The notes beneath the pieces are model-generated. The model did no database searches and had not been told where the DNA came from. It was given only the letters and a program-made list of their open reading frames with translations. Source: Aquarana catesbeiana (lineage: Eukaryota > Chordata > Amphibia > Anura > Ranidae). From it: a stretch of DNA of 64,000 nucleotides. The DNA lies in contig NC_133327.1 of the NCBI RefSeq assembly GCF_042186555.1, positions 105,151,853-105,215,852 of the forward strand, in the 5' to 3' direction. Positions 1-11,263 of this stretch are shown in pieces. Made by a program: the position numbers and the translations under genes. The stretch's first letter is position 1; every line of letters starts with the position of its first letter.

Positions 1-2871
1 ATACAGTTAGGGTGAAAAACATCAGAGGTATCCAGAGAATATGCGGGTGCCGCTATCCAGATGTTTGACAGGAGAAAGGTCACAGAACTAGCCAAAGAGA
101 GATTCACTGAAGGGATCACAAGCACATTGACCTCTATGATCTGTAGGATCTATACATCTGGAGAGTCATTTTCTAGTACAGGGTGAAGCCATCTCCCTTT
201 TTCTTGCATAAAGTGTAAGTGCATACAAATTGCTGCAGGGGGGAGCAGCATGCAATGGAGAAAAAAGGAGCTTTGTAAGTTTGTTGGACATTTGCCTTAC
301 AATAACTTAAAATTGTAAATTTATAATTGGAGGTCTGCTTTAAATCTGGACTTCAGGAGTATATTAAAACCCATTTTAATGCAAATATTAATTCATAACA
401 AATGCAGGAATTTCTCTTTATATTTATTTCCTGTAATCCCTACAGAGTAGGGACTGGAGGGAAGAACAGTACTGTGAGTCAGTTAAGTTCCACTGAATTA
501 CATAATATTCTTAATCTAACTTCAACTCCATCAGTGTGCATCTGCTCCAATATATCCCAATCAACCAGCTGGGATAGGTGCTGACCAAGCTCAATTGCTT
601 AGCAGTAGTGACAAAAATGAGGACCTGTTAAGCCATCTGGAAGGGGCACCTGAATTACCAAACTGGCTGAACAGAATTATACATTTTTAGAAGCATGAAA
701 GGTAGGTTGCACAGCATGTTACCTTGTAATAAAAAACAAAACAGTGGGCTCCTCCAAGAAGTGGCGTGAGAAGTCAACTAATGGTGCAGCAAAACATTAT
801 AAAACTCCTACATTCAAAGTAAAATAATTTGGATTCTCGAGCTGTAGTAAAATGGTAATGTTTCTTGAAAAGCATTGGCAGTTTACTGATCAATTGTATT
901 TGTTGCCAAAGTGGTCCTGAAAATAATACATTTGTGAATGCTACATGTAATAATGAACTTTTGCTAAATAGATATGTCTTTTCACTTGACATAGACTAAA
1001 ACATAATAAATTATCTACTTACCTATTTAGAGTCGGTTTGATAAGGAGATATGATGAGTGATTACAAATTAGCTGTGTGATCCATAAATGTTGTTGAAGT
1101 TGGTAAAACAGTATGGGCTCTGGTATGAAGCAGACAAGCCAGGTAAATTGAATCTAATCAATATTTATGATATGCTATTACGCTGCAGTGCCTCTTCTAA
1201 AATACCAGTAGGAAGAACTCGTTCATTAGAAGGAAACGTAAATCACATTAACATCAAACCATTTCAATGCTGCCCTTTGAAGAGTACTACTCCAGATAAT
1301 CTCAGGTTTGATTAAAGGCAAGAGCTTACTAAATTAAATGTAAACTCCATGGAAGGAAAACATTGTATTAAAAATCATATTATGATTAATGTAAAGTAGT
1401 ATGATAAATTAGATATTGCTAACTGTACCCACAAATATTTGATGAAATTACTGCCATTTTATCTTTGCTGTTTCTTTGGTAAGTAGCAGGCACCCCTGGC
1501 TGAAAATTCCAGTGCGAATAGTTAGTTGGATAGGATGGAGTTTTTCATCCACACGTCATGTATTCCAAGAGATAAGGCCAGTATCGGTGGTGTCTAGCCA
1601 CTCCTCTTCCTCATTTTCCCCAAAGCTTAGTAAATGTGGTGAAGCTTCATTTTGTAAAGAATACCCAATCGGTTGCAAGGAAAATAAGAAACCTTAATTT
1701 TTTGCTTGCACATGATTGGATGATAGAAATCATCAATGCTTTCAGCACATTCACTAATCAACTCTATTGCCTCCTCACTACTGCAATACATAGCAGTTTG
1801 CTCTTCAGGGGGCACCACAAGTATAAACGTGCCCAAAATTGGGTCTCAGGTATTATCCCATTGTTCTGGAACACACAAAAATCTATGTCTCACAACAGAA
1901 CCCAACAAAAAGACCATCAAGATGCATACCCACACACAGTTGTATACCAAAGTTCCTGTTTCCTATAAATAAAAAAACAAAAACATCACATAATACCTAC
2001 TTTAGTCGTATTCATTACACAGCAATAAAAAGTGGTTCTTTGCTCATTCATTTGGATTAAACTTACTTGCTTAGCAAAAAATGGCTGATCAGTGTTCCTT
2101 AGCTGGCAGTGAATATTTTTTCTGTAATTATAATGATGGTGAATACACCTATAAATACTCTAATTAGTTCTTCATCGGTGGTCTACTGGTTTCATTTCAT
2201 GCTTATTTTCCATTATTAATTTTTTTAGGCAGAATTATTTGTTTATTGCGTACATAATATATTCATAGGCTTTGACTACTTGCAAGTGAATGAGAAAATT
2301 TAACATGCATATCGGAAATAATCAAGTGACATATATTGACCAAGACTGTGAAAAGCAATTTATTTTCACTCACTTTAATAACTGCATCACTCAATCATAG
2401 AGGCATCAATAACAAAGAGTGTTGTATAGTGTATAGAAGTTCTAGATGAGCTGGTTTTTATATGACAGGACAAACTCCTATTTTATTGTGACAACAAGAA
2501 TATCTTTACCTACAGGGGTTTGGAGATTTCCAATATTAAAGAAAAAAGTTGGATCTAGTTGCCATATTCATATGCCACAAATATGAACCTGTTCCCTTAA
2601 AGCATGTTATACAGCACAGTGATTGTGCTGTGTCATTAGGCCCCTTCTATCACCTAAAAAAACCTGGCTAATCCTGCCTGGCTATACACTCCCCCTGTAA
2701 AATGACCACGGTTTATCATGGCCATTGAGCCCTGACACCATGGTCAGTTTACGTGCCTCCATCAGCCGCAGATATCTGCAGCTTTCCTTTGTTCTTCTCT
2801 CCCCCTCCCCTCTCTGCCTGTCAGCTAGTCTGTGCCACTATGCCCCCCCTTCCCTTCCTGCTACTATCATA
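1..2871. other. Unassigned AT-rich non-coding sequence
   Basis: I see no recognisable gene, RNA or complete mobile element here. Open frames are short (under about 110 codons) with no family resemblance. The only repeat-derived piece recognised is the fragment near 1628-1742, listed separately. Confidence 0.5.
1628..1742. repeat. Internal fragment of the TTTACTAAAG-type hairpin MITE
   Basis: About 33 bases around 1699-1733 (TTGCTTGCACATGATTGGAT and following) are the reverse complement of the interior of the complete element at 4066-4323. The terminal repeats of that family are not visible here, so this is a decayed internal piece. Boundaries are approximate. Confidence 0.5.
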
Positions 2872-3210
2872 ACTGTACAACAAACATCCCACCCCTCTGT
2901 TAGATAACATTATCTATCCTAGTGTCTGTGCTGCAAAAAAAATGCCGATTATACCTTATATCAGAGCGTCTCTTAGCGCTCACGTGACTCCTCGGCTCTC
3001 TCTCCCCTCTCCTCCCCTCCTTCCCTTCAGCGGCAGTGTTGGGCCCCACTAAAGCTGTCAGCCGGGCAGAGGAGAGAGCTGAGGTGTCACGTGAACACTG
3101 GGAGACGCTCTGATATAAGGTATAATATGCTTTTTTTGCAGCAGCAGCAGCACAGACACTAGGATAGATAATGATAGCTAGCAGAGGGGATGGGATGTTT
3201 GTAGTACAGT
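2872..3210. repeat. Foldback (hairpin) element, about 340 bp
   Basis: The left part (2872 to about 2996) and the right part (about 3080-3210) are imperfect reverse complements, including TATACCTTATATCAGAGCGT on the left at about 2952 and its complement at about 3101. The arms begin with ACTGTAC next to AAACATCCCA. The loop is pyrimidine-rich and GC-rich. There is no coding capacity. It resembles a MITE, but I cannot assign a superfamily because no clear TSD is visible. Confidence 0.7.
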
Positions 3211-4065
3211 GGCTTAACACCCACTTTAAGACAAACAGCAGTTATGGAAAGTCCTACTAGGTGTCTAGAAACTGTTCTTTTTGCCCATAGTTTCTCTTAG
3301 AAACAATTTAGCTTCTCTGATTTCAGGACAGTATGATTCGAATGACTGTTTTGGTTAATTTGAACACCTTAACATATTAGATAATGCCATCTGTGACCAA
3401 CCATAGATAGTTTCACTAGTGCTCTTTTGCCTGAATGGGCACACATTCCCACAGACACATTCCAAAATCTTGTGTAAAGCCTTTCAGGAAGAGGGGAGGT
3501 AGCTGCACAGAAGGGTGGAGGCAACAATTCCATATTACTGTATAGGGTTTTGAAATAGGATGTCCAAAAGCTCATTCAGGTCTAATGGTCAGGCAATGGC
3601 AGCATAGTTCCAAAATGGGAACTTGTAACATTTTTTTTTTTAAATGTTTTTAGAAAAATGTGGCCGCATTGTTGTAGATTTTGGGAGCATTCAGGCATTT
3701 AAAATGTCTCATATTTACATTGTGAAAAATTTTATAAGTTACATAGTTAGCCAGGTTGAAAAAAAAGACACTCTAGTTAAACCAATAAAAAAAAATAAAC
3801 AAATAGAAAACTTCCATGCACACAATCCTATACCTAGAGTTTATCTTAAGGAATGAAAAAAAAAATAAACAACGCAAATTGGTCAAATTTGCACTAGCAG
3901 GGGAAAAAAATAATTTCTGATCCAACAGAAGACAATCAGATATTCCCTGGATCAACAATCCCTGGTGTCTACTAAGCTGTCCAGGACCAGTTCCCAAGGA
4001 AGTCTATTTCACATTTTCACTTACTGTGAAAGAGGCCTTCCCAAATTCAGTTTATTCAGACAGGG
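3211..4065. other. Unassigned non-coding sequence
   Basis: Nothing recognisable. Only short open frames and A-rich stretches are present. Confidence 0.4.
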
Positions 4066-4323
4066 AGGTTAGTTTACTAAAGGCAAATATAATGTGCACT
4101 ATAAGTGCACTTGGAAATGCAGTTTCTGTAGATCTGAGGGGAAGATCTGAAATGAGGGGACGCTCTGCTGATTTCTATCATCCAATCATGTGCAAGCAAA
4201 AATGCTGTTTTTTTTTTTTTTTTCTTTACATGTTCCCCTAAGATCTACAGCAACTGCACTTCCAAGTGCACTTGCAGTGCACATGTAGTGCACAGGGGAT
4301 TTACCTTTAGTAAATCAACCCCA
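4066..4323. mobile_element. Non-autonomous hairpin MITE with TTTACTAAAGG-type ends
   Basis: Inverted terminal repeats of about 80 bp. The left end reads GTTAGTTTACTAAAGGCAAA, followed by GTGCACT and AAGTGCACTTGGAA. The right end is its complement, ending TTTACCTTTAGTAAATCAAC. It has no coding capacity. A 100-bp palindromic relative lies at 10531-10630 and an internal fragment near 1628-1742, so this is a multicopy family. I do not assign a transposase family. Confidence 0.75.
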
Positions 4324-5297
4324 TTGTCTTTTGCAACATCACAAGGATCCCAGTGTAGAGTGTTTGTAATTGAATCCATCACAAGGTCCCTGCCTGAGGG
4401 TGAATGTTTCAAGGCACTTTGCTCCAGTGAGACCTCTTTGATATTCAGGCTCTACACTATGTCTTCCAATGGCTTCAATGATGAGCTTGATGTGAATACC
4501 ATCTTATATTCTTGTTGTGCCCCTGAGCTATTTTATTGTGGAGGCCCTCCTCCACTTTGGCCATTATAGGGAGTGGTGTTTGGTTATCATCCATTGTTCC
4601 CCTCCCCCTGGGCCTCCTGCAGAGCCGTTATAGACCCCACCCATCGATCTACCATTTATGATATATGTTATTTTACAGATAACATTCATTTCTTCATTTT
4701 CAATATTCTATCTTGATTTTCTTTTTTTATACACTATATAGCTATCTATCTTTCATAACCCATCTGTCTGATTTATCTTGGCCCTTATACATCAATTTGT
4801 CACCCAGCACTTTGTGACATCACTACTTAGAATTTTCTGCCCATACTTAATAGCCCTGACACAATAATACAAGAACCAAGCGGTTAAAGTTTATCTGAGA
4901 ACCCTATATACCACTATTATCCAGGCCACAGGAACATGGTCACCCATGGTTTTCACATACTGTATTTGTTTATTCCATCCTGAAGGTCCTCTCAGAAGCA
5001 GAGAAATAAAAATATGTTTATATTCCTATGTGTGTGGATGTGTATATATACTGTATATGCATATATATGTGTATGCAGGTGGTCAGAAATGTTTCTGTTT
5101 GCATACTATATTATATGTTATATGTTACTTGTTTTAATTCCAGACAATAGTTCACAGCCATTATCTCTGGTTTCATCCAAAATATTTACATTTTACATAG
5201 ATTTTTACTTTATGATTTTTTACAATTACAATACTTATACAAAAACAATACTTTTTTGATTCCAAAACAACAGTTTGTCAAGGTTTTTAGGTCCTTT
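4324..5297. other. Unassigned AT-rich non-coding sequence
   Basis: No recognisable gene or element. TATATA-rich stretches occur around 5040-5070. Confidence 0.4.
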
Positions 5298-5347
5298 TGA
5301 TATATAGATATATCTATATAGATATATCTATATATACACTGTATATA
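5298..5347. repeat. Short tandem repeat of the ATAGATATATCT type
   Basis: Alternating TATAGATATATC units run directly up to the Tc1-1 terminus. The TA target dinucleotide of the Tc1 insertion lies at its end. Confidence 0.7.
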
Positions 5348-5513
5348 CAGTATCTCAAAAAAATGAGTACACCCCTGATATTTTTGTAAATATTTTATAA
5401 TATCTTTTCATGTAACAACACTGAAGAAATTACACTTTGCTACAATATAAAGTTGTGAGTGTACAGCTTGTATAACAGTGTAAATTTGCTGTCCCCTCAA
5501 AATAACTCAACAC
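5348..5513 (-). mobile_element. Tc1-1, left terminal segment (element split by hAT-1)
   Basis: The terminus starts CAGTATCTCAAAAAAATGAG, directly after TA, as expected for Tc1/mariner. The sequence runs to CTCAACAC and resumes at 29951 with the same CTCAACAC followed by the natural continuation of the element. The GAGTACACCCCT subterminal motif here recurs near 29995, as in Tc1 elements with internal direct repeats. The remaining part with the transposase is at 29959 to about 31130. Confidence 0.9.
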
Positions 5514-5857
5514 TAGGGATGGGCCGAACACCCCCCGGTTCAGTTCGCATCCAGAACATGCAAACAGACTGAAAGTTTGCGCAAACATTCAAACACTGTT
5601 TAAGTCTATGGGACTCGAACGTGAGAAATCAAAAGTGCCCCAGGGGACATGTATCAATGCAAAAGAAAGTTTTAAAAACATCCATTTTTCCGGGAGCAGT
5701 GATTTTAATGATGCTTAAAGTAAAAAAATAAAAGTGAAATAATCCTTTAAATATCATACCTGGGGGGTGTCTATAGTATGCCTGTAAAGTGGCACGTGTT
5801 TCCCGTGCTTAGAACAGTCCCTGCACAAAATGACATTTTTAAAGGAATAAAAGTCAT

Positions 5858-6521
5858 TTAACCACTTGAGGTCCGGGCCATAGCTGAATGACGGCCACAG
5901 CGCAGACCTCAATTTCCGGGAGGCCATCATAGGACGTCCTCCCCTGTGCATGCGCCCCACATGCACCCTGCAGGGCGCGCAGTGCGCGCTCTGTGATCAC
6001 TGAGTCACGGAGACAGCTGATCACATGATGTAAACAAAAGCTCTGTAATCATTTTATTTTTCTCCTCATGCTGACAGTGTGAGGAGAAAAAAAAGCCGAT
6101 CACCGGCTTATGTTAAAGGGACATCGGTCCCGAAGAGGAAGGAGGCACATATGCCCCATCAGTGCCCATCACTGCCACCCATCAGTGCCCATGACTGCCA
6201 CCTATCGGTGCCCATCAGTGCCGCCTCATCAGCGTACATCAATGAAGGAGAAAAATTACCTGTTTGCAAAATTTTATAACAAAATATAAAAAAAAAAATA
6301 AAGAAAAAAAAAAATTCTGTCTTTTTGAATTTTTTTTTTTAACAAAAAATAAAAACCGCAGAGGTGATCAAATATCACCAAAAGAAAACTCTATTTGTGG
6401 GAAAAAATGATAAAAATTTCATTTGAGTACAGTGTTGTATGACCGCGCAATTGTCATTCAAAGTGCGACAGCGCTAAAAGCTGAAAATTGGTCTGGACAG
6501 GAGGGGGGTTTAAGTGGTTAA
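5858..6521. mobile_element. Small TTAA-flanked piggyBac-like non-autonomous element
   Basis: The ends are TTAACCACTTGAGG (5858) and TTTAAGTGGTTAA (ending 6521), with TTAA duplicated at 5858-5861 and 6518-6521. The empty site is present in the related hAT-2 at about 39725, where AGTCATTTAAAACTACTCGC is uninterrupted, so the insertion is shown directly. It has no coding capacity. A TTAA duplication is the hallmark of piggyBac, and the same ends occur on the piggyBac-coding element at 21314-27529. Confidence 0.85.
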
Positions 6522-6907
6522 AACTTCTTGCGGCTTTAATGTAATGTCGGGTACCGGCAACATGGATGAAAATCAGTGAGACAAACTTCATGGGTACCCC
6601 CCAGTCCATTACAAGGCCCTTTGGGTCTTGTATGGATATTAAGGGGGACCCCGCACCAAAATTAAAAAAAGAAAAGGCGTCGGGCCCCCAGGCCCTATAT
6701 ACTCTGAACAGCAGTATACAGGTGGTGCAAACAGGACAGGGACTGTAGGTTTGTTCTTATGTAGAATCTGTTTGTAATTTGGAAAAGGTACATGTTGTAA
6801 GTGTAGCTCCAGCCAAAAAATCTATTTTAAAGATTTTTGGAAAACACAGGGGAGGGTTATCACCCCTGTAACATTTGTTTTGCTGTCTGTGCCACTGTTC
6901 AGAAGAT

Positions 6908-7236
6908 TTTCACCTCACTTTCTCCTCCTCTTCCTGTGTGATAGGCAGGCCTGCAGGAATACTGTCTGGATAAAGGGGGCCTTGAGAGGTAAGGAAGTGC
7001 TCCCCTTCCTCCCTCTGTTCTGCCTCAAGTGCCCTGTCCATTATTCCACGCAGCGTGTGCTCCAACAGGGACAGTATCACTGATGCATGCACTGTCACTG
7101 CTCCCCATCCTCGTGGCATCCTCAAATGGTGACAGGACAGTGCATGCATCCTTGATCATGAGCCACTGGCATGGAAAAAAAAAGCCAAGCTCCCCTGACC
7201 CTGTCCTGGTGCCATAGTCGCACAGGTACTCGTTGA
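6908..7236 (-). pseudogene. hAT transposase remnant, middle/C-terminal part (hAT-1)
   Basis: Read on the minus strand, this matches the region of the hAT-5 transposase at about 62520-62860 closely. It includes the YGTRTGSGELGFF and LIKDACT segments, the LLEHTLRGIMDRALEAEQRE stretch and the acidic EEEE run. It lacks the N-terminal BED finger, most catalytic residues and the C-terminal dimerisation domain. It is cut at about 7237 by a foreign sequence (GATAAAAAGGAAAAAAG). The product would have been a hAT transposase, which excises and inserts DNA in the nucleus; this fragment cannot do so. Confidence 0.8.
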
Positions 7237-7784
7237 TGGATAAAAAGGAAAAAAGAAAGAAAACCTGCGCTACCAAGCAAAAATGAGTGTGACTGCAGCT
7301 GCAACAAAAACCACAAATATCAATGAGGTGAAAAATTTAAATAAAAAAAGAAAAAAATTTGTGCGCTTGCATTAGATACTTCAATCTATATTCCTGTGTG
7401 ATTGTCATAAATAGATGAATAAATGAATAAACACCATCAGAGTTAATTTTAAGTGTAAGTGAATAAAAAGTTGCTATGCGACACAGCAAATAGCGATATG
7501 TAAATCAAATCTAATATTAACCATTCCATACAGATAAATATAGAAAACTTGTGTGCAAAAAACAAGGTTATTCCACCCAAGTGCAAAGTCATAAGTTAAA
7601 GAGTTCAAAATTGCGTCATGAGTCGCAAAAAAAAACGCATATCCAAAGTTCATAAGTTGCATTCCTTGGTGTGTATAAAGGAATAAGGGGACGTGAAGGG
7701 ACCTCCAACCACCAGTGGATCCAAAGGTTGATAACAGATGTATCCTTACCAGACGCGTTGGACCTCCTTTATAGCAAGGTCTTA
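7237..7784. mobile_element. Possible Penelope-like fragment, left part (split by Harbinger)
   Basis: A non-coding stretch interrupts the hAT remnant and contains CCAGACGCGTTGGACC near 7751. An ACGCGT-centred motif also occurs in the candidate hammerhead ribozymes of foldbacks B and C. The Harbinger element entered at TTA (7782-7784), and the same sequence resumes at 17467. The family assignment is inference only. Confidence 0.35.
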
Positions 7785-8265
7785 TGCCCGGTACACACGG
7801 TCGGACTTTGTTCGGACATTCCGACAACAAAATCCTAGGGTTTTTTCCGACGGATGTTGGCTCAAACTTGTTTTGCGTACACACGGTCGCACAAAGTTGT
7901 CGGAATTTGCGATCGCCCAACCACGCGGTCACGTACACCACGTACGACGAGACTAGAAAAGGCCAGTTCAGAACCAAGCACGGCACCCTTTGGGCTCCTT
8001 TTGCTAATCTCGTGTTAGTAAAAGTTTGGTGAGAGACGATTCGCGCTTTTTCAGACTCGTGGTTTTCAGTTCGTTTTCTGCCGTTCAGTTTGTGCTTGTG
8101 GGTTTGTATCTGCTCTTCAGTGTGTGCAAGCAAGTTCCGCGTGACTTTAAGTAGTCATTGTGTTCTTGTGCGTTCGTTACGGTTTTTCAGGTCGCTCTTC
8201 ACAGGCCTTGCTGTTCTTCAGTGCGTTCTGTTACTTCGTTCTGAGCAGCCGACCATTTTCTAGCC

Positions 8266-10395
8266 ATGTTGCCTATGCGTACTCCTCGTAGAGTTCGTGC
8301 TGTGCGGGGGCTTGGTGTTGCGGTCCTGACCTTGACACAAGTCCAGTCCATGAACAGGGTGGGGAGGAGTTCATGGACCAAGAATTGGTTGCTTCAGCGT
8401 GACCAGTTCTCTCATATGCCTTTGTTCCGTGAGATCCGTGAGAATAATCCTGATGATTTCAGGAACTTTCTCTGGATGACGGACCCCGTATTTCACCGTT
8501 TGTTGGCTTCGCTGACCCCCTATATCAGCAGGCAGGATACCTGCATGAGGCAAGCCATCACTGCGGAGCAGAGGCTGGTCGCTACCCTGTGGTACTTGGC
8601 GACAGGGAGAAGTCTGCAGGACTTGAAGTTCTTGACAGGCATCTCCCCCCAGGCTCTGGGGATCATTATCCCAGAGACCTGTTCTGCCCTCATCCAGGTC
8701 CTGCAGAAGGAGTATATGAAGGTAAGATTTTTATCCTTTAATATCACATTTTATTGTATTGAATGATTGATAATATATTGTATTTCTTTCCTCATTCCCT
8801 AATTACCATGATTGGAATATGCTGTGAATGTCCCCTTTGTCCTCGTGCATGCTGGATTTTTATGTAATTAATTTTTTAGGTCCTTCATACAGATTTGCCT
8901 TCAATAACCTCCCCAGCATGTTCTCCTGCCCTATATTCACCTCATGTAGTCACAGATGTTTTGAAATGTGATTTTTGCTTTAAATTCAGGCAGAGTGCCA
9001 GAGGCTTTTTTTTTGTGGTGTCCCCAAATTATTTTTATTAACCCTCCCTCCCCCCAACTGCTAAGTCAGCTGATCCCAATTCTCTATCTATTTTCAATCA
9101 TCTATCTGCTGACTTTGTCAAACCCATACACACTATACCCATCTCTTTTGTGGTCAGATTTATGGATGAATTCCCCAAAGCATGCAGTGCAAGGGCCTGC
9201 CTGTATACTTTCAAATGGTACTGTTTGAAGTTTTTAGATCCTATTATTATCTTGACAGGTAATAGCAGAATGTCCAAATGTCCTCAAATGTGTACAGTGT
9301 GTATTTATATCTTTGTATTCTGACACTTCTTACCTGTCCAGTGGGCTGCCAATAGTGTAACTAAGGAGGGGCTGTTCCAAGTAATACCCTGTATTTAGGC
9401 ATTCATCTCTCAATGAAGTGAAGAGGGTTACCTGTCCAAGATTTGCACACCCCCCATAATGTTAGAAATGGCCCATGAGAGGGGGGAGGGGGAATATGAT
9501 AGGTGTACCTTATACTTTGGTGTTGTTAAATTCCCCTAAATAAATGCTATCTGGAGGTTGGCCAAGAATGTTTGTGTCTAATTTGCTTGCCTGGTTTATG
9601 TGCAAAAATATTAATTTATTTTTGTTTTCCTCAACAGTTTCCTTCCACGCCACAGGAATGGCAGACTGTGGCCTCCCACTTTGCCGAGCTGTGGGACTTT
9701 CCTAACTGCGGAGGGGCAATTGATGGGAAACACATCCACATCGTCCCACCACCCAACTCGGGGTCGTACTATTTCAATTATAGGGGTTCAATAGTATTGT
9801 GATGTTGGCGGTGGTGTCGGCTAATTACGACTTCTTGTATGTAGACGTGGGGAAGAATGGCCGGATGTCCGATGGTGGAGTCATCGCTCAGATGGAGTTT
9901 TACAGGCGTCTCCAGAATGGCAGCTTGGACTTGCCACCTCCAGAGGACAATGTGGAAGGACTCCCATTCGTGTTCGTTGCTGATGAAGCGTTTCCGCTGG
10001 GGGACCATCTTATGTGGCCATTCCCTATGAGGACCCTCACCCCGGAACAGAGGGTTTTTAATCACCGGCTGGTCAGAGCCAGGAGAGTGGTGGAGAACAC
10101 ATTTGGAATCCTGGCCAGCCGGTTCCGCCTATTTCTGACACCCATCCATATGGCGGAGTATAAACGTAATCATATAATCCTGGCGTGCTGTATTCTCCAT
10201 AACTTTTTACGCAAACATTCCGCCAACTATGCTGGCTCAGTTGGGCCTGAGGCCGGAATGATCCATGAAACAACACTGACGGCGCTTGAAAGTGGCCGTC
10301 CTGGCTTGCCCTCCCTGAGTGCCCGTAATGTCCGGTTACGATACCTGGAGTTCTTTGCGGGTAGGGGGGCCATCAATATGCCAGCAAATTTGTGA
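8266..10395 (+). pseudogene. Harbinger DDE transposase (HARBI1-like), two exons, one frameshift
   Basis: Exon 1 runs from ATG 8266 to donor AAG|GTAAGA at 8721/8722 (152 codons). Exon 2 starts at 9638 after CAACAG and ends with TGA at 10395, giving about 404 residues, normal for the family. The DDE triad is visible: D in GGAIDGKHIH, D in NGRMSDGGV, E in RRVVENTFGIL followed by RFR. Exon 1 holds the usual helical N-terminal part with LRYLATG-like text (LWYLATGRSLQDLKF). One base is missing near 9782 (TATAGGGG where TATAAGGGG is expected), which shifts the frame between FNYRG and MLAVVSANYDFLYV. The enzyme would cut and join the element ends at TWA sites, usually with help from its SANT/MYB-like partner, encoded at 11264-12589. 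All other landmark motifs are intact. Confidence 0.92.
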
Positions 10396-10530
10396 AGCCT
10401 TTATAAAAAAAAGCAAGAAAAAGAAAATCTTTGTGGACATTTACTGCTTGTGTTTGTTTTAGCTGACCGTGACAGAAATGTGTTGAGTCCAGAAAATGGC
10501 GTGATTGTGTAACCTTATACAAAGCACTGT

Positions 10531-10630
10531 TGGGTGTTATTTACTAAAGGAAAAGACACTTTGCACTACAAGTGCAGTGAAACTGCACTTGTAGTGCAAA
10601 GAGGATTTGCCCTTAGGAAATAACCCCCAT
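10531..10630. repeat. 100-bp palindromic MITE, relative of 4066-4323
   Basis: The left half GGGTGTTATTTACTAAAGGA continues to TTTGCACTACAAGTGCAGT. The right half is its near-perfect complement, ending CCTTAGGAAATAACCCCCA. It shares TTTACTAAAGG and the GTGCACT/AAGTGCA motifs with the element at 4066. It lies in the 3' flank of the Harbinger transposase gene. Confidence 0.75.
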
Positions 10631-10982
10631 TTTCACAGAAAACAGCAATGACATCACCAACAAAGTGTTTTAGCGTTGACACAATAATCCACACATTCTT
10701 GCTTAACAATCTCTTTAATACCTGCACAATCACATGTGCATTTAGAAAAGTTTTTTCTAACAAAACAACATGTTTGTGGCATAACAATTTTGGGGGTGGC
10801 ATTATCAAACAGATAAATGTCCATATAAGCTAAAACAGGCATGTGTAAAACCAACAAGAAAGCCACAAATCTTGAACTTACAAAGTTCACATTTGGTAGA
10901 ACTTGAAGGCAATATCAGACATGAGTATTTAGGAACTGTGTTTGATATTGCGTTCAGATGGGGTGAAGTCACCCCAGGAAAA

Positions 10983-11208
10983 GCCAAATTTGGAAGATGC
11001 ACACAAATTTCACAATGTCAACATGTGCTAGCTGCCATCACAGGGAATCAAGGGACATGTTTTGGGGGAGCAACCCCTTCCTCTCAGCTACTTTATTATT
11101 GAGGAAGGGGTTGCACCCCCAAAACGCATCCATTGATCTCCCGTGATGGCAGATAGCACATGTTGGCACACTGTGTGCATCCTCCAAATTAGGCTTTTCG
11201 ACAAATCT
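10983..11208. repeat. Hairpin between convergent Harbinger genes
   Basis: The left arm (about 10983-11083, containing AACATGTGCTAGCTGCCATC and TTTTGGGGGAGCAACCCCTT) and the right arm (about 11100-11208) are reverse complements with scattered mismatches and a short loop (AGCTACTTTATTA). It sits between the 3' ends of the transposase gene (+) and the SANT/MYB-like gene (-). It could be a captured MITE or a transcription-separating structure; the sequence does not decide. Confidence 0.65.
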
Positions 11209-11263
11209 TTCAAACATTGTGAACATTGTAGCACACAAAAAAACAAAGGGATTTGGAGGGGTT

